Positions 1-6,462 of a stretch of 6,591 nucleotides of DNA are shown piece after piece. The position numbers were made by a program, and so were the translations under genes. Origin of the DNA: Methylomonas sp. Its GTDB lineage: Bacteria; Pseudomonadota; Gammaproteobacteria; Methylococcales; Methylomonadaceae. Within the stretch, counting starts at the first letter, position 1, and each line of letters begins with the position of its first letter. The DNA lies in the NCBI GenBank assembly GCA_026989715.1, contig JALSIU010000017.1, positions 1 through 6,591 of the forward strand, read 5' to 3'. The notes under the pieces were generated by a model. The model saw only the letters and a list, made by a program, of their open reading frames with translations. It had not been told where the DNA came from and did not search any database.

Positions 1-510
1 GATTTATTAGGCGGCGATGCCGAACGTGCCGCCCCTTTTAATAAAGGCAAGTTCACCACCATCTACTTATCTCCCAAAGATTATCATCGCTTACATATGC
101 CATTAGATGGCTTATTAAAAGAAATGATTCATATACCGGGACGTTTATTTAGCGTAAATGCCGCAACAGCGAATTCAGTCCCGCGCTTATTTGCACGCAA
201 CGAACGTGTTGTCGCCATTTTTGAAACTGAAATTGGGCCGATGGCATTAGTTTTAGTGGGGGCTATTTTTGTTGCCAGCATTGAAACCGTGTGGCATGGC
301 GAAGTGACACCCCCTACGACAAAATCCATACAAACGTGGCAATACCCCTCCGAAACCGCACCTAAATTAAAACGTGGTGAAGAAATGGGGCGTTTTAACA
401 TGGGGTCTACAATTATTGTTTTATATGGCAACAATGTCATGAACTGGCAACATGATTTTTTGCCTGGTAAAAAAGTACAACTTGGCGAGAAAATTGGAGC
501 TATTATATAA
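1..510 (+). CDS. psd: Phosphatidylserine decarboxylase proenzyme, C-terminal part (5' end outside window)
   Basis: This enzyme decarboxylates phosphatidylserine to phosphatidylethanolamine at the inner membrane and carries a pyruvoyl prosthetic group made by self-cleavage. The frame is open from base 1, giving 169 residues before the TAA at 508-510; compared with E. coli Psd (322 aa), roughly the first 115-120 residues are missing. Visible family signatures are the YHRLHMP segment (bases 82-102), whose histidines (85-87 and 94-96) correspond to the conserved HRxHMP motif including the catalytic His, and the self-cleavage motif Met-Gly-Ser-Thr at bases 400-411. Cleavage is expected between Gly (403-405) and Ser (406-408), leaving a short alpha chain of about 34 residues. 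The usual proteobacterial motif is LGST; the Leu-to-Met change is conservative and the Gly-Ser pair is intact. The ATG at 97 is internal (the Met of HMP), not the start. The next gene begins 154 bp downstream and is functionally unrelated. Confidence 0.95.
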   Translation, partial: DLLGGDAERAAPFNKGKFTTIYLSPKDYHRLHMPLDGLLKEMIHIPGRLFSVNAATANSVPRLFARNERVVAIFETEIGPMALVLVGAIFVASIETVWHGEVTPPTTKSIQTWQYPSETAPKLKRGEEMGRFNMGSTIIVLYGNNVMNWQHDFLPGKKVQLGEKIGAII

Positions 511-522
511 AACCACCTTGCC

Positions 523-559
523 CTTAACACAGATAGGCATTCACTTGTGTAAGCTTTTT
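523..559 (+). terminator. Possible weak terminator after psd
   Basis: An imperfect stem pairs 523-531 with 546-553 (eight pairs, one bulged A on the left arm) around a 14-base loop. It is followed by C and then five T at 555-559. The stem is AT-rich and the loop is large, so termination would be weak. It sits 13 bases after the psd stop codon, which is a sensible position. Confidence 0.35.
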
Positions 560-566
560 AAAAACA

Positions 567-620
567 GGTTCAATCAATACTTCCCCCCTTAAATTTCTCA
601 AAAATTTAAGGGCTTGAACC
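567..620. promoter_or_regulatory. Two-tier inverted repeat in the leader of the efflux genes
   Basis: The inner hairpin is a perfect 11-bp stem, 586-596 against 602-612, with a 5-base loop (597-601). Outside it, 567-573 (GGTTCAA) is complementary to 614-620 (TTGAACC), giving a second 7-bp stem with an asymmetric internal loop of 12 bases on the left and one on the right. No T-run follows on either strand, so it does not look like an intrinsic terminator. It ends 44 bases before the adaptor gene's ATG and could be an RNA structure in the mRNA leader or an operator; which one cannot be decided from sequence alone. Confidence 0.45.
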
Positions 621-664
621 CCAAAAATATCTGCATAACGGCTTAAACTCAACTCTTTCCCTTT

Positions 665-1645
665 ATGTTTAAATCCCTTTCTCTCATCTGCCTCTTTCTA
701 TTACCAATACCTTTAATTTATGCAGATGATGCTTTTAGCGTACAAATAGAGCCGGAACAACAATTAAGTATCGCGCTTACAACACAAGTGTTAGTCAATA
801 CACAATATACCCCAGAACTTACCGGTTTTGCGACACGCGTTAATCTAACGCCTTTGCTCAATACTCGGCAACAATATCTTAAGCTTATGACAGAACAGGC
901 TGTGGCTGAAATTACACTCGACCGTGCACAGCAAAATACTAAGCGCATTGCAAGTTTACACCGCAATAATGCCACCTCCATACGCAAATTACTTGACCAA
1001 CAAAGCCAACTTAAGATTGCACAAACAAAACACCACGCTCTGCAACAACAAATTACCAACCTACGTTTACAAACCCGTAGCACTTGGGGCGATAAATTAA
1101 GCCAGCAGTTTTTAAGTAAAGATTCCGCTATGTTAGATACTTTAAACAAATCGCTTTATTTAGTGTACCTGCCGCCCAACATAAAGCAACCGAGTACTAG
1201 CATTGCCATTGCAGCCTTTGGTTTACGTGAGTCTGCACAACAGGCCAGCTTGCTAGCACCTGCTTTTAACTATGCAAACACACAACAAACTCAGCAAATC
1301 GGCACACCTTTTTTTTATTTGACCGAAACCGCACAAACACCCGCTCAGCAACGCGCGGCCATATGGATTCCACTACCGGAGCAAACCTTAAACGGCGTTA
1401 GTATTCCAAGCTCGGCACTGGTTTGGCACTTAGGCCAAGCATTTGTTTATTTACAAATCAATGATGAACTATTCAAACGCATTAAAATTACCCATAAAAA
1501 ACTAATTGATTCAAGCACCTATTTTATTCAAGATGACTTACAAGAAGGGGATAAATTAGTCATATCAGGAGCACAAATGCTGTTGTCTGAAGAATTTCGT
1601 AATCAAATACCTACAGAAGATGATGATGACGACGACGATGACTAA
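665..1645 (+). CDS. Periplasmic adaptor (membrane-fusion) protein of an RND efflux system, with poly-aspartate tail
   Basis: The product (326 aa) should bridge the inner-membrane RND pump to an outer-membrane channel. Residues 1-20 form a signal peptide (MFK, then a hydrophobic run ending LIYA before DD). Residues about 63-140 are rich in Gln, Leu and Lys with heptad-like spacing and should form the alpha-helical coiled coil. Residues about 230-310 resemble the C-terminal part of CusB/CzcB-type adaptors: an IPSSALVW segment (247-254), FVYLQ (260-264), then LQEGDKLVISGAQMLLSEEF (292-311). The protein is short, and I do not see a clear lipoyl half-motif before the coiled coil. The last eight residues are all Asp (319-326), encoded by mixed GAT/GAC codons. 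The start is fixed by an in-frame stop at 644-646 and by the signal peptide, but no Shine-Dalgarno is visible. The pump gene follows after 71 bp on the same strand, so they are probably cotranscribed. The adaptor role is fairly secure; the substrate is inferred from the partner pump. Confidence 0.82.
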   Translation: MFKSLSLICLFLLPIPLIYADDAFSVQIEPEQQLSIALTTQVLVNTQYTPELTGFATRVNLTPLLNTRQQYLKLMTEQAVAEITLDRAQQNTKRIASLHRNNATSIRKLLDQQSQLKIAQTKHHALQQQITNLRLQTRSTWGDKLSQQFLSKDSAMLDTLNKSLYLVYLPPNIKQPSTSIAIAAFGLRESAQQASLLAPAFNYANTQQTQQIGTPFFYLTETAQTPAQQRAAIWIPLPEQTLNGVSIPSSALVWHLGQAFVYLQINDELFKRIKITHKKLIDSSTYFIQDDLQEGDKLVISGAQMLLSEEFRNQIPTEDDDDDDDD

Positions 1646-1716
1646 GCAATAACGCTAACACCTTTAATAATTTACAATTTCCCTCACGCCTGACTCTACT
1701 TACTCAATACCCGCCT

Positions 1717-4700
1717 ATGCTTTCCTATCTAGTCCGATTTTCGATACGTTTCTACGGCATAATGATTGCTCTGGCCATTCTTATACTATTTTATGGCGGC
1801 TATCAACTCAGTCAGGCAGGTTTAGATATTTTCCCTGAGTTTGCCCCCAAACAGATTATCATTCAAACAGAGTCCCCAGGGTATTCTGCTGAGCAGGTAG
1901 AAATATTAGTCACTCAGCGTATTGAAACAGCCATTAGCGGCCTGATGGGTTTGCAATTTACTCGCTCTGAATCAATACAAGGACTTTCCGTTGTGACCGC
2001 TATTTTTGCTGAAAATAGTGATATTTATCGTAACCGCCAACTGGTAACCGAACGCCTCGCAAGTTTAAATCAACAACTGCCGCCCGGTGTGCAGCAACCT
2101 ATTCCTGTCCCCTTAAGCTCTGCCTCGGCAACGGTGCTTACGATTGGCCTCAACTCCAAAACACAAAACCTGATGCAATTGCGTGATTTGGTTGATTCAT
2201 TACTTGTGCCACGCCTGCTGGCCGTTTCCGGTGTGGCAGATGTCAATATCTTTGGCGGTGAAATTAGGCAAGTACAAATCCAAGTAAACCCTAACAAATT
2301 ACACTATTTTAATTTATCACTTGCAGAAGTGATTCGCGCCGCGAAGCAAGCGGGCGCAATTCAAGGCGGCGGCTTTATTGAAAATGAGAATCAACGCTTC
2401 ACACTACAAGTAACAGGGCAAGCCACCACCCCCGAACAATTACGGCAAAGTGTCGTGCAATACAGCGAGCAACATACTGTATTATTAGGTGATATTGCTA
2501 ACATTCAGTATGCACCGGAGCCTGCGATTGGAGCGGCACAAATCATGGGGCAATCAGGCATTGTCATAATGATAATTGGCCAATACGATGCCAATACCTT
2601 AACGGTTTCCACGGCCGTAGAGCAAGTTTTAAGTGAATTTACGCCTTTATTTAAACAGCAAAATATTCATTTTTATCCACACTTATTCAGGCCGGCTGAT
2701 TATATTCAAACATCGGTGCATAATTTATCGGGGCATTTATTATTAGGCGGTTTTTTTGTCATCATTATTTTATATTTATTTTTATATAACTTACGCACAG
2801 CCTTTATCTCTGCCGTTGCCATTCCGGTATCCTTAATCAGTGCCGCCCTCATCTTATTGGAATTCGGAATTAACTTAAATATCATGGTATTAGGCGGCTT
2901 AGCCATTGCCTTAGGAGAAGTGGTTGATGATGCCATTATTGACACCGAAAATATTTTTCGCAGATTACGCGAAAATCGCGATTTACCCACGCCCTTTGCA
3001 CCTCATAAAGTCGTTTATAGTGCCTCTATGGAAGTACGTAGTTCGGTCGTGTATGCCAGCTTTATCATTGCTTTGGTTTTTGTGCCGTTATTAACCTTAG
3101 AGGGCGTGGCCGGACGCTTATTTGCACCACTAGGCTATGCCTATATTTTAGCCATTATGATGTCTCTGCTGATTGCTTTAACACTGACCCCTGCCATGTG
3201 CTACGCGCTACTCAGTCACACTATAAAATTTAATCGCACTCCCCCTGTTATTCGCTACTTAAATCCTTTATACATACGCTTGCTCAAGCTAATTAATCGA
3301 CATTTTAAATTGATTGCCAGCCTTTGCTTCATTATCTCGACCCTGGCAATACAACAATTTTTTACCCTAGGTCATCAATTTTTGCCTGAACTGCGCGAAG
3401 GCCATTATATTGTGCATACCACCAGCATTCCGGGCACATCACTCACGGAGTCTATTCGGCAAGGTAAGCTGATTAGTGCGCAAATGCAACAAATTGCCGC
3501 GGTTGAATCGGTATCGCAGTGGGCAGGGCGTGCTGAACGCGGTGCAGATACCTATGGCAGTCATTACAGCGAATATGAAGTGCGCCTGCGGCCACTTTCG
3601 AGTATCGCGCAACATGATGTCCTAGAGCAATTACGCGATATTCTAAGCAATGTTCCAGGCATTTTATATGAAGCCAATACATTTTTAATTGAACGCATTG
3701 ATGAAACCATTTCAGGCTATACCTCCCCTATCGTCGTCAATATTTATGGTCGTGATTTGAATATGCTAGACAATAAAGCGCAAGAAGTTGCGCAACTGAT
3801 GCGCACCATACGGGGCGCAACCGATATTCAACTGCGCTCTCCGCCCGGCACGCCTTTAATTCAAATTCAACTAAACCAAGATAAACTCAAATTCTGGGGA
3901 GTGCCCGTTGCACAAGTCTTACAAGCCATACAAGCCGCTTATAAAGGCGAAGTGGTCGGCACACATCTACAAGATAACCGTAGCCTAGATATTACGGTGA
4001 CTTTAAAGCCAAAATGGCGGCAACAACCTGATAAAATACTCACATTGCCACTACGCACACTCAGTGGCAAATTGATAACACTTGCACAACTTGCAGAGAT
4101 TAAACATGGTGCCGGTCGTTACAATATCTTGCACCAAAACGCACAAAGACGCCAAAGCATCACCTGTAATGTTACAGACCGTGATATAGCTTCCTTTATG
4201 CAAGAACTCAAGCAACAGGTAAACGAGCAAATCAGTTTCCAAGCCAATAGCTACCCTGAATTTACAGGAGCTGCCATTGAACAAGCACAAGCCAAACAGG
4301 AATTATTACTACACTCATTGCTTGCCGGTATCGGCGTATTGATTTTTATTTATATTGCTATCAATAACCTACGCCATACGGGAATTGCCTTAATCAATAT
4401 CCCCTTCTCATTAATAGGCGGTATCTTTGCAGTTATCATCACTGATGCCAATTTATCGGTGGGATCAGTCATTGGCTTTATTACTTTATTTGGCATCACG
4501 GTGCGCAACAGCATTATGTTGCTTTCTCACTATCAACATCTCGTGACCACAGAGGGCTTGCCCTGGAACTTAAAAACTGCCCTAAAAGGTGCTCAAGAGC
4601 GATTGCCTTCCATACTTATGACCGCATTAGTCACCGCACTGGCCATGTCTCCCATTGCCTTAAATAGCGATAGCCCAGGTTTGGAAATAATGGGACCTAT

Positions 4701-4809
4701 GGCAGCCATCATTATGGGGGGGCTGACTTCATCAACGATACTTAATTTGTTACTACTCCCCTTAATGTTATTACGTTTTGGTCAATTTGATGGCAAACAC
4801 AATGCCTAA
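1717..4809 (+). CDS. Heavy-metal-type (CusA/CzcA-like) RND efflux pump
   Basis: This is a full-length RND permease (1030 aa), a proton-driven trimeric inner-membrane pump. Helices follow the 12-TM plan: TM1 about 12-30, TM2-TM6 about 340-497, TM7 about 532-550, TM8-TM12 about 863-1018, with two large periplasmic loops between. The N-terminal DIFPEFAPKQIIIQTESPG (37-55) is typical of the heavy-metal RND branch. TM4 reads GGLAIALGEVVDDAIIDTEN (393-412), carrying acidic residues E401, D404, D405, D409 and E411; D404 and E411 align with the relay residues D408 and E415 of CzcA, while CzcA D402 is replaced by Ala398. TM10 contains ITVRNSIMLLSHY (927-939). The loop at 603-626 (AGRAERGADTYGSHYSEYEV) has no methionine near the position of a CusA copper-site Met, arguing against a CusA-type Cu/Ag site. 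The family call is strong; the ion or substrate is not determined. No Shine-Dalgarno precedes the ATG, and no outer-membrane partner gene is in view. Confidence 0.92.
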   Translation: MLSYLVRFSIRFYGIMIALAILILFYGGYQLSQAGLDIFPEFAPKQIIIQTESPGYSAEQVEILVTQRIETAISGLMGLQFTRSESIQGLSVVTAIFAENSDIYRNRQLVTERLASLNQQLPPGVQQPIPVPLSSASATVLTIGLNSKTQNLMQLRDLVDSLLVPRLLAVSGVADVNIFGGEIRQVQIQVNPNKLHYFNLSLAEVIRAAKQAGAIQGGGFIENENQRFTLQVTGQATTPEQLRQSVVQYSEQHTVLLGDIANIQYAPEPAIGAAQIMGQSGIVIMIIGQYDANTLTVSTAVEQVLSEFTPLFKQQNIHFYPHLFRPADYIQTSVHNLSGHLLLGGFFVIIILYLFLYNLRTAFISAVAIPVSLISAALILLEFGINLNIMVLGGLAIALGEVVDDAIIDTENIFRRLRENRDLPTPFAPHKVVYSASMEVRSSVVYASFIIALVFVPLLTLEGVAGRLFAPLGYAYILAIMMSLLIALTLTPAMCYALLSHTIKFNRTPPVIRYLNPLYIRLLKLINRHFKLIASLCFIISTLAIQQFFTLGHQFLPELREGHYIVHTTSIPGTSLTESIRQGKLISAQMQQIAAVESVSQWAGRAERGADTYGSHYSEYEVRLRPLSSIAQHDVLEQLRDILSNVPGILYEANTFLIERIDETISGYTSPIVVNIYGRDLNMLDNKAQEVAQLMRTIRGATDIQLRSPPGTPLIQIQLNQDKLKFWGVPVAQVLQAIQAAYKGEVVGTHLQDNRSLDITVTLKPKWRQQPDKILTLPLRTLSGKLITLAQLAEIKHGAGRYNILHQNAQRRQSITCNVTDRDIASFMQELKQQVNEQISFQANSYPEFTGAAIEQAQAKQELLLHSLLAGIGVLIFIYIAINNLRHTGIALINIPFSLIGGIFAVIITDANLSVGSVIGFITLFGITVRNSIMLLSHYQHLVTTEGLPWNLKTALKGAQERLPSILMTALVTALAMSPIALNSDSPGLEIMGPMAAIIMGGLTSSTILNLLLLPLMLLRFGQFDGKHNA

Positions 4810-4813
4810 AACG

Positions 4814-5677
4814 CTAGCATGCAACCTGCACCATCAAACCTAGCTGACGAATACGGCCAGCAAATGCCTGTAACTGCGCTTTTGTTGCACTGGTAATCTG
4901 TTGCGCCTCAGGTTGCAAAGAAGGTCGGGCAAGTGCGTACAACATAACACCTTGCAAAGAAGTCTCGGCCAGCATATCACGCAGAAATGCCAAATAAGCG
5001 ATTTGCTCTTGCTCCTCAAGCAAGCCATAACGCTGTCCTTCACTGGCTAAGGTCAAAACACAGGTTTGCACCCAAGTTTGGCAAAGTTTGCTTGCAAGCA
5101 ATAAATTAGCGCTCTGCTGCTGTAAACCCATCGCCGTATGGTTAATATGCAACCTACCCAACTCACTCACACTATCTAGCTTAAACCAAATTTGTCCATG
5201 ATGTTGATGCCATAACTGCAACCCCGCCTGCACATCCGCTTTATGCAGTAAACTGCCATTGCTAATCAATACATATTGATACGGCTCTGGAATATTGGCT
5301 TGTTCAACTTGCGCAACCACAACGGCAATGGCTTTAGCAAACTCTTTAACGCTGGTAGGCTCACCATTGCCCGAAATAGCAATATCCTTAATTACCCGCA
5401 TATCCGGTGCTAACTGAAATCGCTCATAAAACCTGCCATGCAGTACGTCATGTAAAAATTCGCTTAATTCCTGAGCTAATAATGCAAAATCTAATGCAGG
5501 TGCCGCTCCTATCGTTAAATCAGGGACTTGACAATAAACACAGCCCCAATTACACGCATTATTGGTATTAAAATTAATCCCGATAGATAAACCACCGGAG
5601 CGTCTGGAGATAACAGGATAGACATACCGATAGCCTGCAACATCCCGATCATGGTTTTTTACACTTAGTTTGGACAT
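4814..5677 (-). CDS. Radical SAM protein of unknown substrate
   Basis: The 287-aa product is a radical SAM enzyme. The cluster motif C-x3-C-x2-C is C42, C46 and C49 (NNACNWGCVYCQV), expected to hold a [4Fe-4S] cluster that cleaves S-adenosylmethionine. A glycine-rich SGNGEPT (102-108) matches the GGE-type SAM-binding strand, and ISNGSLL (138-144) plus WFKLDS (164-169) match later strands of the partial TIM barrel. The length fits a stand-alone barrel without a large auxiliary domain. Further cysteines at 199, 206 and 287 do not form an evident second cluster motif. The N-terminal stretch PVISRRSGGLSIGINFNTNN precedes the cluster. It resembles COG0731-type Fe-S oxidoreductases, but I cannot assign a reaction. 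The ATG lies 77 bp from the start of the divergent Fae-like gene, and its stop codon is 4 bp from the convergent pump gene. The ribosome site is weak. The radical SAM class is certain, the function unknown. Confidence 0.9.
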   Translation of the reverse strand: MSKLSVKNHDRDVAGYRYVYPVISRRSGGLSIGINFNTNNACNWGCVYCQVPDLTIGAAPALDFALLAQELSEFLHDVLHGRFYERFQLAPDMRVIKDIAISGNGEPTSVKEFAKAIAVVVAQVEQANIPEPYQYVLISNGSLLHKADVQAGLQLWHQHHGQIWFKLDSVSELGRLHINHTAMGLQQQSANLLLASKLCQTWVQTCVLTLASEGQRYGLLEEQEQIAYLAFLRDMLAETSLQGVMLYALARPSLQPEAQQITSATKAQLQAFAGRIRQLGLMVQVAC

Positions 5678-5712
5678 GGCACTAAAACTATTCTTAAAAA
5701 AATGTTATTCTA
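5665..5712. promoter_or_regulatory. Candidate divergent promoter region for the Fae-like and radical SAM genes
   Basis: The 77 bp between the two divergent start codons must hold both promoters unless transcription enters from outside. For the plus strand, TG-N-TATTCT at 5703-5711 looks like an extended -10 box, with no convincing -35. The hexamer TATTCT also occurs at 5689-5694, exactly 17 bp earlier. On the minus strand, TAGAAT (complement of 5707-5712) matches five of six -10 bases and overlaps the plus-strand box. All of this rests on short matches in AT-rich DNA. Confidence 0.3.
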
Positions 5713-5744
5713 CTGGGTTATCACATGATTCATTTAACTTTTTT

Positions 5745-5748
5745 GGAG
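5745..5748 (+). promoter_or_regulatory. Ribosome binding site that fixes the Fae-like start
   Basis: GGAG lies six bases before the ATG at 5755. The in-frame ATG at 5725 has no comparable site, and starting there would put ten extra hydrophobic residues ahead of the conserved Fae N-terminus. The start at 5755 is therefore preferred. Confidence 0.85.
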
Positions 5749-5754
5749 AAAATT

Positions 5755-6303
5755 ATGAGCGATAGAATCGTCATGCGTACAGGTGAAGCATTAGTTGCAG
5801 GTGGCCCTGCCGGAACAGCAGCCGAGCCTGAAATTGTCATTGGTGAATTGGACGGCCCTGTTGGAACTGCATTAGCCACTTTAACCGGCGACCAAACTAA
5901 GGGGCACTCTAAAGTTTTTGCTATTTTAAACACCGATATTCAAGTACGTCCCGTGACATTAATGGTCAGTAAAGTAACGGTAAACAACAACCGTTATACC
6001 AATATCTTAATGGGAACGGTACAAGCGGCGATTGCTAACGGCGTATTAGATGCAGTACGTGCAGGTGATATTCCTAAAGAAAAAGCGAATGATTTAGGAA
6101 TTATCTGTTCAGTTTGGCTAAACCCAAGCGTTGCGACAGATGATAACCTAGACCATCAAATTCTTTTTGATATTCATCGCAAAGCAACTGCACAAGCCAT
6201 TCATAAAGCGATGACCAATACACCTGATATTGACTGGTTATTAGAAAACCAAGATAAAATCACCCATAAGTACTTTCAAATGGGCTTAGATGGCAAAATC
6301 TAA
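5755..6303 (+). CDS. Formaldehyde-activating enzyme (Fae) family paralog, active-site histidine apparently replaced
   Basis: Canonical Fae condenses formaldehyde with tetrahydromethanopterin to methylene-H4MPT in the cytoplasm. This product (182 aa from the ATG at 5755) keeps the family outline: TGEALVAG at 9-16, an IVIG strand (27-30), FAILNTDIQVRPVTLMVSKVTV (55-76) matching the Fae segment that contains LMFNKVTI, then a helix with AVRAGDIPKEKANDL (100-114) matching the region after Fae's pterin-binding segment. It shares A-T-x4-I-x2-A-x3-T-P near the C-terminus with the authentic Fae at the right edge. By eye alignment to Methylobacterium Fae, its active-site His (in VAHIDLIIG) falls on Glu24 here (AAEPEIVIG), and the FGPAQHG segment becomes MGTVQAA. 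It may therefore be a non-catalytic, regulatory or altered-specificity homolog like the Fae2/Fae3 paralogs of methylotrophs. It has a good ribosome site and its own strong terminator, suggesting a monocistronic, well-expressed gene. Family membership is secure; activity is uncertain. Confidence 0.88.
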   Translation: MSDRIVMRTGEALVAGGPAGTAAEPEIVIGELDGPVGTALATLTGDQTKGHSKVFAILNTDIQVRPVTLMVSKVTVNNNRYTNILMGTVQAAIANGVLDAVRAGDIPKEKANDLGIICSVWLNPSVATDDNLDHQILFDIHRKATAQAIHKAMTNTPDIDWLLENQDKITHKYFQMGLDGKI

Positions 6304-6323
6304 CGTAACATTCGTAATTTAAC

Positions 6324-6360
6324 AAAAGCCTTCATACAATTTTTGTATGAAGGCTTTTTT
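6324..6360 (+). terminator. Strong intrinsic terminator of the Fae-like gene
   Basis: A perfect 16-bp stem pairs 6324-6339 with 6343-6358 around a 3-base loop and runs into six T (6355-6360). It begins 20 bases after the stop codon. Its left arm starts with four A, giving a short T-run on the opposite strand too, so it may also stop minus-strand transcripts that escape the next terminator. Confidence 0.93.
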
Positions 6361-6410
6361 ATGGCTGCTTGCTAGACTAGAGTACTTGCTAACAACTATA
6401 AATTTTAGGC

Positions 6411-6440
6411 AAAAAAAAGCCCCGGGTAAACCGAGGCTTT
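6411..6440 (-). terminator. Intrinsic terminator of the minus-strand fae gene
   Basis: The arms 6431-6440 and 6416-6425 form a 10-bp stem with a 5-base loop (6426-6430). In minus-strand RNA the 6434/6422 position is a U-G wobble, so all ten positions pair, whereas in plus-strand RNA it would be a C-A mismatch. The minus-strand transcript then runs into a U-tract given by the eight A at 6411-6418. Polarity and position (22 bases past the fae stop) both assign it to fae. Confidence 0.9.
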
Positions 6441-6462
6441 CTTTATTATTTAATCGTTAAGA

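Noticed and set aside
97..510. A separate 137-residue gene starting at 97
   Set aside because: The frame is open to base 1 and the upstream codons encode conserved Psd residues; ATG 97 is the Met of the HRLHMP motif.
129..530. Minus-strand open frame opposite psd
   Set aside because: It lies wholly opposite a conserved coding region, lacks recognisable motifs and has no ribosome site; it is a shadow. The same applies to minus-strand frames at 718-1149, 2070-2297, 2706-2990, 3473-3682, 4051-4290 and 5730-5933, and to the alternative frame at 4840-5043.
567..620. Intrinsic terminator for psd at the strong hairpin
   Set aside because: There is no T-run on either side in either orientation; the weaker stem at 523-559 is the better candidate.
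1618..1642. Poly-Asp run as a frameshift artefact or simple GAT microsatellite
   Set aside because: Codons alternate between GAT and GAC, the frame terminates cleanly at TAA, and the preceding residues match the adaptor family C-terminus.
665..4809. A complete tripartite CusCBA/CzcCBA-type operon
   Set aside because: Only adaptor and pump are present; upstream is psd and downstream is a convergent gene, so no outer-membrane channel gene belongs to this unit within the window.
5725..5754. Upstream in-frame ATG giving a 192-residue Fae-like protein
   Set aside because: No ribosome site precedes it, whereas GGAG sits six bases before the ATG at 5755, and the extra ten residues do not match the Fae N-terminus.
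6368..6391. Direct repeat CTTGCTA (6368-6374 and 6385-6391) between the two terminators
   Set aside because: Seven bases in AT-rich spacer is expected by chance, and there is no flanking mobile-element structure.
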